Notes: a model not told the origin generated them from the sequence alone. A stretch of DNA of 64,000 nt from Epiperipatus broadwayi (GCA_028023455.1 JAQFVV010012435.1:2174001-2238000), one strand, 5' to 3'; shown: positions 1 through 12,619, counted from the stretch's first letter. Program-made: numbers and translations.

Positions 1-3000
1 TACCATCTTTTTAAGCTCTAATTTGATTTTTTTTTTCATACAAACTAAATTATATTTCATAAAAAAATTCTATTGTTTTTTCCTCAGAATATTTATCAGT
101 TTTTTTTTACTGTACCCATTATTATAATTCTGTACACCACTAATTTTCATTTCCAATATTGCATAATATTTTTAACATAATTTTATTATTTATATTCCAT
201 CTGCAATTTTTAATTCTTTTTGTTTTTGTTATATCTGTTTCTTTTCTATTCTTCACAAATGATAACAGAAAATTTTACATCTAACAGTGAAGACATATCT
301 CTTCATTCCTGCTAATTTTATAGATCTTGACTTGTAATAAATATGTGTGTAAATTTGTATAGTAAAATGCACAGATCATTGAGATATTCAATATATAAAA
401 TATATGCCAGTTGAATTTGTCACCAGAGTAGTTGCAGAAAATAAATATTTTACAGATTGGAACAATTGTTTATCTTCATTCATAAATTTATAGGGTAAAC
501 CTTGAAGTAGGAGTTATATAATATCTGGCAATTCTGTGTGTCCTTTTCATTTAGATTTTTACCTTAAGGGTTTGCTGATGAAGAAAATCTGAAAAGAGTA
601 TACAAAAGTTACCAGATATGTCATATATTATGTTATTCTAGCTTTTTTTTTTTTTCAGGAAAATATCTTTTTATTCTACTCCAGAACCATTTATTATAAA
701 TTTGAAAAATCAGTAGAAACCAAGTGGCAATGTTATTATGTCTACATTCTCAGATTAGTTTTTGGATTATGATTTTCATCACTATGGACTTGGAATTTAA
801 AGCTGGAACTAATACATTTGCACATCTATTATTCACTTTTAATTCCTTTATTCAAAAAAATCTTAAAGTTTTGAAACTAACTCAACTTACTTGTATACAT
901 ATACAATCCTACATCATTAACTTATATTTTGGTGATTTCAGTTTTATGCTATCTGTAAACCCCTTCTTGCTAAGATGATTTGTATCAATAAAACATCACA
1001 CGACTTTCTGTGATTATGCTTGACCCATGCTTTCATTTGTAGTTTTCACCACTCTACTTTGGAATTATTTAGAGAAAACTTGAATAATCAAGGAACAATA
1101 GGTGAAATTTCTATTATATTCACAGACTAGTTTTTGGATTTTGCCAATGGGATTATAGACTTTAATTTCTCTGTGGTCATGCAAATTTAATTTTGCATCA
1201 GTTTGATTAAAGTTTCTGGAAAAATAAAGTTTTTTTAAGCATAATTGTTATTAAATTTAATTTTAAATATAATTAAAATAAAAAATATTAAAAGCTCCAA
1301 ATTTATTTTAAAAAAAGCAAAACTTACTTTTTATATTAGCTGTATTTTTTTCTTCAATCTCATGACAAATTTAAATTGTCTGAAGGCCTATGATAGAATC
1401 TAGAAAATATTTAAAAATTTTAGTTTTAATATACAATATAGTTCTGTCAATTAATATATTGTAATTAGCAGTACAAAGTTATGAATTATGTATCTACTTT
1501 AATTGAAACAAAATATATTTTTAACCACATTCATTATATATATATTTGATTTTAAACTTCAAATTATTAGTTCATTTTTATAAAAAAAAAAAAAAAAAAC
1601 TACCTCAAGTCAGTTAATGGCAGAAAGTTTAATTAAACTATTTGTATATTTTTCATTATAATATCAATATCAATAGTTCTCACATATGATTTATCATAAG
1701 GGATATTCATAGAGCATGCAACAAACAAGAAGTAAAGGGTGCTGACTTTTAAATCACAATTTGAATTTTTTTTTTTGCACTTTACTTATATATCAAGATA
1801 TGATTGCATAAATAAGGAAATGTCTGCATTTAAAATATTGATTTAATGTCTTGTTTATAATTTATAACAAAAATTTTTTTTTTCTTTTTCACATTTCATT
1901 CAAGAATTAATAAACTTTAAGCAAAATATAAATTAATACATTATACAGACTTAAAACTGCATATATATATATATTGTAACCATATATTTTAGTATAAAAT
2001 ATATTAATTGATGTAACTAATATAAAAATTTCTCTTTCTTCTTTTGGTGATTTGATTGGCTTGAGCTGCACTTTGAACAGATTACTCTCTTATATTATTT
2101 TAATGGATTTAAATTTTTGCTTCGTTCCATATACTAACTCATATCAAAACGTTTAATTTTTTAAAAATTTGACAACACATTAAAATTTGGTAAAATAGTA
2201 TTAAAAATAATACTATAATTTTATTTGTTTAAAATGATCTTAAATTATTATTTCCATTGAATTAAAAAACCATTTGTTTAATTAAATAATAAATATTAAA
2301 AATAAATACAATAATTACGTAAGCGTCTCAATGTAAAAAAAGAAAAGAGCGCGAATTTAAGGAACATCGTCTGTTAGTTTGCTTTTGGAGGGAGAAAGAA
2401 AAGAAAATGGTAAAGGCAAATGGTGTAAATTTGATAAGCTTATTTTAAAATAGTTAATAAGTAAACGGATTACCACAAAATTTGCTATAAACATAAATAT
2501 AACATAGTAGTAATTAATTATAAGATGAATTGCTAAATTTAAAAGTCTCTTCAAGTCGGCTGGCCAAGTGGATCGAATCACCGGTAATAAATTTTCCAAT
2601 ATTACATTTTTAAAATGTCGGAGCTTCCCAGTTTAAGTTTGAAAGAATTAAATACAAGATTTTGGTATGTTTTGAAATATTTATTATTCTACAATTTGGA
2701 AAAATTAAATAAGTATTTTAATTACAGAAGTTTTATGAATATGAAAATTTGTTTTTTAAAAAAGAAGAATTTTAAGTTAAAGTAAAACGTTAAAGTTATC
2801 AAAATATTTTAATATTTTCGTTTTTTAATTCTGATAAAATATAATATTGATTGATATTTAACTTTACAATGCCAGTAATATTTGCTAGTTAATTTGTTTA
2901 ACATTTGGATAATAAACAGTTTTCAAATAATTAATCAAAGCTATTTTATAATTTTATCGTCGGTTTGAAATGAATAAATTAATTGCTGTAATTAGTATTC

Positions 3001-5534
3001 CTGGATTAACGCGTGGATAAATAAATACTTGCATGGATGTGATAAACTTGGAACACTTTTAATAGAGAAATGTAGAGATTAATAACTTTATGAAAAACAT
3101 TTTCATTTAAATTCTGCGTATCATGTTTTGAAATTGTTTCGTGTTTATGTAGCCACGTAAGATCGTTAATCTAATAGTGATTATAATAACTAATACGAAT
3201 GGATAAAATTGCATGTATGGAATTTGACTATAATTATAGCTATTACTTCGTATACTTACTGTTCTACACATCGTACATGGATTCCACGGATCACATTAGG
3301 AGTTATAAAATGCTATACAATCCAATTTGTGATACACACATCTGCTAAAATTCATGTATTGAACTATAAAATGCTTTACATTTAGTTTTATCACACACAC
3401 ACCGTTAAATTTTATATATTTGATGAATAATACATTAATTTAATTTTATCGTTATATGAACTCGCATATGAAGTTCATAAGTTATATTTTATTAAGTTTA
3501 AATTAATAGGGGTTGAATAAAATATTTATTCAAGAGAATAGCGCTTGCGGAAAAGCTTAAAAGTACTAAATGAATTCATGAGATGTATCAATCTTTATGA
3601 GATATTTTGTGAGTCTTTCCAGATTTATATTCCTATGCCAATATTACTTATATTATATTACACATGTTTATTTTAAGCAAGATAAGTAGTACATTAGTTG
3701 TCCTGATTAGCGTAACATTTTATTATGCAAGAACCCACATTTGCTAAAGTGTTAGTGTTTATTCTGAATGGTCAGAATAACTGAGGGGGATGATTTTGCA
3801 CTTTAATGTGAAGTAAATAATAATGTTGTTTTAGAATGTTAAAGGGCTTTAATCTGTGCTGGTGGTTAATCCGCAGATTATTTTAATTGCCATTTTTGTA
3901 TTTTACACACATTCCTGCGCTGGTGGTTAATCCGCGGAATTGTGTGATTATACGTATTATTTTAGGATGGTGTTTAAATACACAAAACGTTTAGTATTAT
4001 TTAATTCCTACGTGTAGATGAATGCATCCACAGGAATATGTTTTGCTTCACAGATATAAGTTGGGCAAAGTATTTTAGTTAATCTGCTAAATCATCTTCT
4101 TCATTTGTAAGCATAATTTATCGGTTAGATTATTAAATGGTAACAGGACATTCTATTCAAGTACTTCATAATAATTAACTGTTGGTTGATTATTATTTAC
4201 CGGAACGTAAGTTTAAATTGTCACTTTAATTAATGATTACATTATAGCTAAATCATACAGACATCATATTATTTATTATATTATTATAGGTGTACAGTAG
4301 GGATTTATTGAATCTGGAAATGACGTTCAATATTTCATGAATTGATGCTGAATTTATTATAAATTCCTCAATATTCAGTTTATAAAATTGAAATATAAGG
4401 TGGGATTAGGTTTTTAAATACTGTACCTATGAGATGTATTGAAGAAAGTCGATTGAATTATAATTTATTTATTTGATTTGTTTGTTTATGTTTTATTTAG
4501 AATATTGAAATTAATTACTTATTGTTCATAAATTTGTAAATAAAAGTTGATTTATAATTAAACTTACTGTGCCGTTGCTATGTGTCATTCATAAAATCAG
4601 AAATCATAAACTTTGGATAGAGCATACATTGAAGAGCATACATTGAATTACATATTATCGTCAACATGATATAAGAGTTTATAAATATTTTTTGAGAAAA
4701 CATTTAGATGCTTTTCGTCTTTGGTAGTTTATGCTGAGTAGGGTACAATAAAATCCCATTTACCTTTTCCATCATTGTGGCTTTGCGTAGTTGATTCTAG
4801 TATAAAATTATAAATGAATTATTAAACTTGTAAACAGATTTACCAAATAATGACATGATTAAATATATTTACTTAACGTTTTTAAATTGTCATTTGTCAG
4901 TATAATAAGAGTCTCAATCATATAGTAAACTATAAAAAAGAACCCAAGTATTTATGTTTATTTATTGCAAAGCTTTACCTGGACTAGCATTCGTATTAAA
5001 AATCATATAGATGGTTTAAAATTTCATAATCTTATGTAGTTCCACAAATTATGCCATCTTGTACATGGTCGGCCATAGGGTCGCATACAATAAAAATCGC
5101 AAATTAAGGTTTAAAAGTAATAACATTGCACTTATAATTTGTTTAATGTATTTTATCATACTACTATGATAGGTCTTCGCGGTATACCCTGGCTGCGATC
5201 AAATTAAATCATAAAAGTTTATGTTAGATCATTAGTTTGGTCTATGGTAAGTTGCTCCAGAGGTTGATTGTGGTCTTTGGTGCATTAAATAGATAGCATG
5301 ATATGCTTTTGGTTACAGCTCTTAATAGCTGACAATGTGCAGCGGGAGTTGATCAGTGATCAAGGTTACAATTCTTAGTGCACTTATGTTTTGGTGATCT
5401 TACGTAGTTGGGACACAATCAAATGGTTACAATTTTTAGTGCCGCAACGAGTTTGGCACGATAGGTAGTTGAGAGGGCAATGGCCTTCGATGGTTGTAGT
5501 TGGCCACGGGAGAATTTACGGTTACAATATATAT
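1..5534. other. AT-rich DNA without recognisable gene
   Basis: No open frame here resembles a known protein and I see no RNA gene. The stretch is dominated by A/T runs and short (TA) tracts. From about 2290 to 4300 CpG dinucleotides are visibly more frequent than in the repeat-rich parts of the window. A 17-base motif, GCTGGTGGTTAATCCGC, occurs at 3858-3874 and again at 3919-3935. It could be intron or intergenic sequence upstream of the semaphorin exons. I cannot tell which. Confidence 0.6.
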
Positions 5535-5705
5535 ATAGTGTATGCAGGATTCGAACTCAGACTTTCACATGACCCTCAACTCTCCGGAGTGCCATCTCAT
5601 TGCTGACCCACCTGATCACACATATTTTGAAAAGATAAATAATCACCAATGTACGTATTTCGTGCTAAGCCAGCACTCATCAGTTAGCCCAGATGTTATA
5701 TTATG
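5535..5705 (-). repeat. Family Q repeat copy (hammerhead-bearing, tRNA-like)
   Basis: This copy matches the sequences at 38.5-38.7 kb and 47.8-48.1 kb and part of 32.5-32.64 kb. On the minus strand it runs from a hammerhead core (5645-5688) towards a tRNA-like end whose B-box-like motif is GAGTTCGAATCC (rc of about 5547-5558). No inverted partner is seen at this site, so it is a single arm. The 85-codon open frame crossing it is only repeat sequence. Family membership is clear from the shared motifs. The exact ends are not. Confidence 0.7.
5645..5688 (-). ncRNA. Hammerhead ribozyme motif, family Q (damaged cleavage site)
   Basis: On the minus strand the order is stem I (GCTAA), CTGATGA (rc of 5677-5683), a perfect 5-bp stem II (GTGCT/AGCAC, 5-nt loop), GAAA, a very short stem III, then stem I again (TTGGT, rc of 5645-5649). 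Stem I pairs with two G-U wobbles. The base expected to be U16.1 reads C, so this copy is probably inactive. The conserved core and G10.1-C11.1 pair are intact. Hammerheads with very short stem III are known from Penelope-like elements and animal retrozymes. Confidence 0.72.
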
Positions 5706-6062
5706 CTTTTTGTTAAAGGTGGTAGGTAGTCTTTACTTTTTACTGAAACCAATTATAAAAGGGAGAAAGAGAAGTGATGAAGGAATTATTAGTAGCTAAA
5801 ATGACATTTTATCTTCTAACAGTCTTAATTAGAGATTATTTTTTTAAATATATGCATGATTTTTTTTTATTTAAAGAATTGGTAAGCTCTCTGTATTGCA
5901 TTTTTGTAAATACAAGCTTATAAAAGTAATGTCACATTATATACGACTTGCTTTTTTTTTTTTGATTATTAAAGAATTTAAGAAAAGTGTTATTATACAT
6001 ACAATCATTATGTGATAAAGTAGAAAATTGCAACCTTATTGTGCTACAATTACTATTGACAG

Positions 6063-6557
6063 TATTCTAATAGCAAGCAAATAAACATCACATGATCACC
6101 ATTTCTTATGCTTGCTTATAACTGTTACTATATAATAACAGACAAAACTCTCCATACAGTATTGCCACTCAGTGCATGCCAGAGTAATCAATGGATGCAA
6201 AGACACCAAAATATATAGGTATTGAACTGAGTTCAGATCTATATGACTATATAAGCTAATGAGCTTGGATGGAAAATATTGTGTTTTTAATTTAAGACTC
6301 ATAGTTTTGTAGTTAACTAGAGATAAAATGTGGCTGATGGACAGTTGCATTAGATCCTAAGAACTAATTGCAGTGCTCTCAGATCCAAGACTCCTCACTG
6401 ATGAAGGCTACAAGCCAGAAACTAGTCTGAGGATATTGAATGAGTAGGCACTAGATGGGGATTTTATGCACAAGCCTTCTGGTATCCATTGATTACTCTG
6501 GCTTGCACTGAGTAGCACTTCTGTATGGAGAGTTTTGCCTGTTATATTCTAGTAGCA
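6063..6557 (-). repeat. Family F snap-back element, copy F1, with TSD
   Basis: Two inverted arms of about 200 bp flank a central spacer. The termini carry the motif AACTCTCCATACAGT on the left and its complement TGTATGGAGAGTTTTGCC on the right. A 13-bp target duplication flanks it: TATTCTAATAGCA at 6063-6075 and TATTCTAGTAGCA at 6545-6557 (one mismatch). The left arm carries an extra terminal stretch (AACATCACATGATCACC) that the right arm lacks. By comparison with F2 and F5 this is the true 3' end, so the copy lies on the minus strand. A TSD of this length points to target-primed retrotransposition rather than a cut-and-paste element. Confidence 0.82.
6392..6433 (+). ncRNA. Hammerhead ribozyme, canonical three-helix fold (F1)
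   Basis: Stem I pairs TCCTCA (6392-6397) with TGAGGA (6428-6433), six Watson-Crick pairs. The core CTGATGA is at 6398-6404. Stem II at 6405-6417 is GGC/GCC around a 5-nt loop, closed by an A-A mismatch. GAA follows at 6418-6420, then a minimal stem III (AC-TA-GT, 6421-6426) and the cleavage nucleotide C6427, giving a GUC site. All core positions are present. The mismatch at the base of stem II and the two-pair stem III make monomer activity uncertain. Such ribozymes are known to work better as dimers. Confidence 0.8.
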
Positions 6558-8224
6558 TTTGGCCCTGTTTTTATCAAAGATTTATGTTTTACTTCTTTTT
6601 TCTGAAACCAACTAATTGTGATCAACTAGAGTTTTCTTATGCTATTACGTGGACTTTTAAATATTATTACCTGTATAAAACAAATAGATATTACAGAAAT
6701 ATGCACAGTCCTTATTGTCACAATTATTTTCAATTCAGGTACATTAGGTTCATAATCCTCACTCCTAAAAAACCATTATTCCTAAACTAGTCTGAGAGTA
6801 TGTGTACTCATTCTTTCCAATAGAAAGTTGTAGATTAGAATAAAAGAATTACATCTCTATCATTGTCACGGTTAATTATTGTGATTCCAAATATATAATG
6901 CTCAAGCAATTATAATTTTAATTATTTGTCACAACATAATGTGTATGCATTTTAAAAATAGAGTTTTTTTTCAAAAAAACTATTGTTAAAGAAAATCATT
7001 TATATATGTATATATTCTGAAGTAACATTAAAAAAGAAAAGTAATTTTAAAATATGTATTCTTTTATTTTTTACCATGCTTGTTATCATTTCAGTATGTC
7101 TACATATAAACGTGAAATAAGTGTAATTACAAGTTGTTTAAAATATATAATGTTATCTTAAAGCACATACATTGCCTGCTTATTTTTAAAGTTTAGCGAA
7201 CTGTGAATTTTAAAATAATGGTGAAAACTTTTACACTTTGTCTACATTTTAAAATTCTCTTATCTAAAGATAAATAAATTTAATTTCAGCTTTACTGCAA
7301 AAATAGTTTTATTTTGTAAAGAAACCTAGCAACCTTTGTAGATCTTGACTTAATAAGATGTTACTAAATGTGATATTTCCATCTCCTTTTAATATCATAA
7401 ATTGAATTTTTTTTTTTATCTACTTAGTGTAAATTATGAGATGGCATAGATCTTGCAATTTTAAACTAAATTTTGCTGGAAATTTATTGAGATTGATTTC
7501 TGTCTCTCTTTCTCTCTCAAATATTTTATTAAAATGATAACTGTTTAAATTAAGTTTTAAAGAAATAAATGTTTATTTTATATATATGTTGATATGTACA
7601 AATAGATATGTAGCCAGGCAGTAGACACGCATATACACATATATATATATATTTATTTTGAAAATATAAAAACTAGATAGCGGAGTAATTTTGAAATGAA
7701 GGCCTAATGTTTTAATATTCATTAAACATTTTTCTCTCTCAAGCAGAAAACTACACCTTATGACATTAATATAATATACTAGGGATCTTCAACATTCACC
7801 CCCCCACCCCCATCCCTGTTAAATATACTTTTTATTAAATTAAAAATAAAATCCTCTACTAAAAAAACTATTCATGTATAGGAAGTTGTTTCATGTTAAA
7901 TATAAATGATTAAAAAAAAAAAATTCAATTAATATTTTAAAATTGTATTTTAATACTGAAGTTAAAATAAAATTTATATTACTCTACAGAATTATTTATT
8001 CAAAATTTAAATAGGGGAAGAGAATACATTTTAAAAGAAAAATCCTATTTATTTTTGGAAAGCAAAGTTCTCCTGGAATTAAGTTATCAAAAAAAAAAAA
8101 AAAACCTACTTTAACATTTACAAGTAGTAACTTTTGAAGATTTTTGTGTTTCAGCAATATTTGCACCAATGGGTGATCCTTTTAAGCTTATCCCCTTTTT
8201 TAACATAAGGGTTATTTAGAACAA
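6558..8224. other. AT-rich DNA, no gene seen
   Basis: I see no coding potential. A C-rich tract at about 7800-7820 (runs of 7, 5 and 3 C) follows TAGGGATCTTCAAC, which resembles a hAT-type transposon end but is unsupported by a partner terminus. Several long A or T runs are present (for example near 8090). Confidence 0.5.
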
Positions 8225-8366
8225 ATCATTCATGTTTAACCATTGTCAGTCTTCTGCAGGATGATAATATCCCAAATTTAATTCAAATTTCTCTGATTCC
8301 ATTTTACTTCTGTAATTTTTTTATTTCATTCATCCATCTCACATATCGTATTCTTCTAAATTTTTC
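8225..8366 (-). pseudogene. RTE-type LINE, 3'-end fragment
   Basis: Minus-strand translation gives RIRYVRWMNEIKKLQ. This corresponds to the C-terminal segment HVRWMDEIRKLQG of the longer RTE copy at 28.0-30.2 kb. The CTGCAGGATGATAAT stretch (rc of the CATCCTGCAG seen in the 3' end of the other copies) lies at about 8256-8270. Only the last few dozen codons and the 3' end are left. It abuts the + strand LINE that starts at about 8367, so one of the two probably inserted next to or into the other. Confidence 0.7.
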
Positions 8367-10112
8367 ACAATTGTTTAAGATCATCTGGGCAGGCTTCGGT
8401 TCTGTCAGGGTTGACCTGCTCCTTGGAATTCTCAGGGACCTTAACATTCCAGAGGCTCTCCCATCCATCTTCCACAATCTCCTGTCCAACAGAGAAATCC
8501 TAGTTACTCTTGATGGGAAAGTTGCTTCCAGCTTCACACCTAACGTATTCAGTCCTCGGGGCTCTCCACTGAGCACATTGTTGTTCACCGCATTTTTGAA
8601 ATTCCCTCTTGCTCAGGCTGGAACATGACCTCTCTAGAATCTTCCTTCCTGGACTGGGAAAAAGCATCTAATGCCTTTCTTATGTCTTACCTCAGTCAAT
8701 CTCATCCCAAGCTTCAACAGATCCTCACCTGGTACACCGAAACATATAGGCTGGAATTTTTATTGTGACAAATCAGCGACCTGGCAACTTTCTTCTAGTA
8801 AACAAATCCCTTCCACCTTCAATGCCAAGCCACACAACTTCCTCGGATTCCCCCTCATGTTATCTCCCAAGGACATGAGGGTTCAGGTCCAAATTGCATT
8901 GTATCAAAACAGATGATCTACCCTCAGCACTATCACAAGCATCTACCTCTTCCTTTATGGAAAAACCACCCTTCTCAATCTTCTAGTGTTTCCCAAGGTA
9001 GCATATTACCTCCCCATCATTCTCCCTTCACACTTCTTCATATCGAAAATCAATGCCCTTTGCACCTGTTTTCTCTGGGGAGAAAGGTGATTGTCATCAG
9101 CCTAAAAAGAACTTGGTTTTCCTAAAAACCTCAATGGGATGGACTTGCACTCCATCATCATGTTTCTGATCCAGAGAACTCACAATATTATACTCATGCT
9201 CATAAGTCACCTTCCTGCCTGATCTTGTGCATATCATCATCATACCCACCGACACTCATCTTTCCAATGGCAGACCCAGGTCATGGATCTCTTTCATCAC
9301 CAACATCCTATGAAAGGCTGGCTTTGCTATACCTTCTCTCTGTGGCAAATTAAAGTACTTGGAGGTTTTCAATCAGACCATAGACTCCTTCACTGTCTCC
9401 CCTACATTCCTCAAACTTACCAATGCTCAATTAATCTGCAAATTCAAAAGTCCCTCAAGATAAAATTTCTTGATTTCCTCCTCAAAATCAACCTTCTCTC
9501 TCTTCCCACTAATCAATTTTTGGTCAATCATGGTTGTTTCAACAAGATTTCTCCCCTATGCCAGTTCTGTAAAACTGACAATGAAACCCTCCAGCACTTC
9601 CTACGTGAATGTCCCTTTTTGCTTGGAGTGAGATATGTCATCAACTCCTGCCTTCCCTTGCACAGGAACACCATCTTCAATCTCCAAGGATTCATCAAAC
9701 AGGGATTTTTGAAACTATCAGACTATCAGTTTTCCTCATCTATGCACTCTGGCTGCTCTAATGTGCTATTATTTTTGACCAGAGAGTACACTCAGTGAAT
9801 CAAAAACTATTGGATCAAACTCACTCTCTCAAAACCAAAGATACCAAAATAGCCCCACCTATGCTCCTCAAAGATACCTGGGGAATTCTCCAACTCCCCA
9901 TCTTCTCAGCCTCTGTCACAGGACTCATCCAATTAAATGTTTGCAACCCGTGTAATCGCTCACTCAATGAGGATGTGCATCTTGGACTTGCAACCAAAGA
10001 CTTTTCTTTACCTGGACTGCATACCTTTATCACATCTCTTTCCTTTTTTATATGTATCCTTCCTCTTTTCACAATATTGTTTTTAAATTTTATTTTATCA
10101 TAAAATCACTTC
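8367..10112 (+). pseudogene. Decayed non-LTR retrotransposon (LINE) ORF2, RT to zinc motif
   Basis: Several frames in order form the C-terminal half of a LINE ORF2. First is an RT segment with SPRGSPLSTLLF (about 8550-8586), the equivalent of the GxPQGSPLSPLLF motif. A thumb-like region follows, then a segment ending CTCFLWGE near 9060-9080. After that comes a 171-codon frame (9283-9798) with KFLDFLLKINLLSLPTN and the zinc motif CQFC-x-TDNETLQHFLREC (about 9560-9610), typical of the zf-RVT region after the RT in L1/Tx1-like and plant-like LINEs. Frames shift repeatedly, so it is dead. It is more GC-rich than its surroundings. The same clade is seen at 24.0-24.6, 52.0-52.4 and 58.4-59.6 kb. 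The clade name is inference. Confidence 0.8.
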
Positions 10113-10438
10113 TTTGTAAACCTTTTTTTAACTGTATTTGTATCTGTCTTTTTTTGATGGATAAACTTTCATCACTGGGGGGAAAAAAGATTTCATCTAT
10201 TATCATCTCATATAGTTCTATTATCTCTTAATTTATTTAATAATGTGAGTCACATATTTGTTTTCTTGACTGTGTCTTTTATTTGTAATTATTCCAACAT
10301 ATATCTCCATAATTTGTTGTGTTGTCTAAAGTCTTTATTGCTATTCCTTCAAAGATCTAAGTTTCAAATCTATATGAATGAACTGATAAACACATCTATC
10401 TCAAATATTCATTTTTTAAAACATAGATAACATATCTT
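10113..10438. other. LINE 3' flank and AT-rich DNA
   Basis: The first part may be the 3' untranslated tail of the preceding LINE. A 61-codon frame at 10245-10430 has no recognisable motif, and I do not call it a gene. Confidence 0.4.
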
Positions 10439-10736
10439 ATTCAAACGGAAGTCAATCTCCAATAATGCATTATTTCTTAAATATTATAAATCTTTGCCCA
10501 TTCTCCTCCTGGTAAGAATTTAAAAAACAATAAAAATCACTTAAGTTTAGAGTGTACATTCTATATACACCAACTCTTACTGACCATGCTTAAATCAGGG
10601 CTGGTGTATATAGAATGTACGCTCTAAACTTAAGTGATTCACTTAAATTTTTTAAATTCTTACCGGTGGGAGAGTGTGTGGAGATTTATAATATTTAAGA
10701 AATAGTGCATTATCGGAGATTGACTTTCATTTGAAT
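10439..10736. repeat. Long imperfect hairpin, about 298 bp
   Basis: The left arm begins ATTCAAACGGAAGTCAATC and the right arm ends GATTGACTTTCATTTGAAT. The arms stay complementary inward, including TTAAGTTTAGAGTGTACATT versus its complement on the right, to a loop around 10580-10598. Each arm is about 140 bp with scattered mismatches and one larger gap. No coding capacity and no A/B box are seen. It could be a palindromic miniature transposon or an inverted duplication. Confidence 0.8.
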
Positions 10737-10783
10737 AATTTCAAAGTTTTTAGCACTTTATAATAATAGATAACTAATATTCA

Positions 10784-10933
10784 TTAAGGCTATAGCCTCA
10801 ATCACATGCGTATAAAATGCGATAGTAGGGACCTCTACAGGTCTTAAAACCACAAGCTTACTCTTGGTTTTAAGACCTGTAGAGGTCCCTACTATCGCAT
10901 TTTATACGCATGTGATTGAGGCTACAGCCTTAA
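10784..10933. mobile_element. Near-perfect 150-bp palindrome flanked by TTAA
   Basis: The left arm starts GGCTATAGCCTCAATCAC after TTAA (10784-10787). The right arm ends GTGATTGAGGCTACAGCC before TTAA (10930-10933). The arms are about 65 bp with one or two mismatches, and the loop lies at about 10853-10864. The near identity of the arms means recent formation or maintenance as a hairpin. TTAA at both ends suggests a TTAA-targeting miniature element (piggyBac-like behaviour), though the termini do not begin with the CCC typical of that superfamily. Confidence 0.72.
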
Positions 10934-11380
10934 CCTTTTAACCGCTAATTATATTATTGGTTGTATGAGGTAAAAATCAAATCTTTTAATTGGCCAACTC
11001 ACAAACTGAAGCCAAAGCCTATTGTTAAAACATATTCGCCTATAATATTAAATTCAACTCAGATACGTTTATAAAAAGTATATTATTAATTTCTCAGGTT
11101 ATGAAGAGAACAAAAGTTCTTTCAAAAATAAATTGCTATTTATTTATTCTAAAATATTCAATTTCGGCAACATAAAAGCTATAATATAAACAAAAAGATC
11201 GACTTTTACGTTATAGAAAAGTAAATATTTCTTTTTACTACATCTTCAATATTTTTACTAAAATCTTCAATATTTTTCGAAAATAATTTTGTTTTTTTAT
11301 TATTCTCTCTGAAAATAATTTTTAATTTCCATAAATATAATTTTATAATACTTAAAATTGGATTCGAAATGAAAATCTCA
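10934..11380. other. AT-rich DNA, no gene seen
   Basis: A/T-rich sequence with no motif I can name. Confidence 0.5.
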
Positions 11381-11424
11381 GCGTTTTTCTTTATTTTCTT
11401 TGATCAGGCGGTTTCTTTGTTCTT

Positions 11425-11645
11425 TCCAGCCAATCAGAATGTCTTTTTTGGCTGAGAGCTTGCTAAGAACCAATCACAAATAATGTTCTTTCTTTGTTTA
11501 GGTTTAAATGTGTTTTTTTTTATTTTTTACTTGTAAAATAAGTCGGAAGAGGTCACCATCTTACAGAACTTTTAAAAACCTCTTCAAAACGTATCGAACG
11601 AATTTTTTAGCATAAGAATCGGCTGAGTTAGAGTGACGTCAGATG
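11425..11645. promoter_or_regulatory. Candidate regulatory cluster: two CCAAT boxes and a CRE
   Basis: CCAATCAG starts at 11430 and CCAATCAC at 11470, both on the + strand. A perfect palindromic CRE, TGACGTCA, is at 11634-11641. The patch is richer in G+C and CpG than its neighbours. AAGATGGTGACC, on the minus strand near 11552-11563, vaguely resembles a YY1 site. These are classic metazoan proximal-promoter motifs, but each is short. There is no TATA box and no adjacent exon I can recognise, so function is inference. Confidence 0.3.
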
Positions 11646-11659
11646 TCTACGAGAAGCCT

Positions 11660-12540
11660 CGTAAAAAACAGTCTTTTGGTTAATGAATATTATTTACGTA
11701 ATGAATGTGCATTTAAATAAATTTATAATTACAACTTTAAATAATAGATAATATATCTATAAGTATATTTAATGTTTTTTTTATTATTTGTGATGTAAAT
11801 ATGATTTTCACTATATACTTCGGAAAATAATAATTTTACTTTTAAATCTTCTAAACTACTCCAAGTTTATGTATGATTCCTTGTTAAAGTTTCCTTCAAC
11901 AATCAATCATTTGAAAAATTAGATTTTTATGAATCCAAACTTTTCCATTTATTTTTGAATTGCTTTTGTGGCCTACAATAATTTTTTACTATGATATATT
12001 TCCCTTATTTTATAAATATGCTTGCATTAATGATTTTAGAAAGGTTTTTATATTGCCTTTCTGAAGATTTTAGTTTATGTTGTTAAAGCAACAGAATACA
12101 TTAAATGTACTGAAAATCAGATAATCAAAGTGGAGTAACCATTATTTTACAATAATTTACATCAGAGACACTTAAAGTTTTGGGTTATCAAAATTTCTCA
12201 GTAACCACTCTTTTTAAGAAATCTTGGCTGCAAAATAAAAAAGTAGATAGGCTAATAAAAATATTTATTTTAGTTTTTTTTGGTAACCAAAACATAATTA
12301 TTATAATAAAAGTTAAATATTTATTTCCAAAATTATTACATAAAAAACAATCAAAATAATATTAAAATTTTTTTAATTAAAATTAATGAGAATCTTGAGT
12401 TTGCTTTGCTAAACACAATTTTTTAATATCAGGCTCAACATTACTAACTTTAAGTGTAAATTAGGCTGTAATTTTAATTTTGTTCTATATCTGGATTTTG
12501 CATATATATATAACATTGTTGAAAATCCTGTTTTGCATAA
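11660..12540. other. AT-rich DNA, no gene seen
   Basis: No coding motif or repeat boundary could be recognised. Confidence 0.5.
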
Positions 12541-12610
12541 ATAATCCATACCATCTGCAAATCCATTGCATACCATTGGTGGTACATGGGCCTTAGATTG
12601 AGAACCATTG
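12541..12610 (-). mobile_element. hAT-like transposon terminus (fragment)
   Basis: Reading the minus strand from 12610, the sequence begins CAATGGTTCTCAATCTAAGG and continues with ACCACCAATGGTA. This resembles the CAGTGGTTCTCAA end and the nearby ACCACCAGTGGTAC hairpin of animal hAT elements. I found no second terminus, no 8-bp TSD and no transposase, so this is an isolated end. Confidence 0.4.
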
Positions 12611-12619
12611 ATTTAAACT

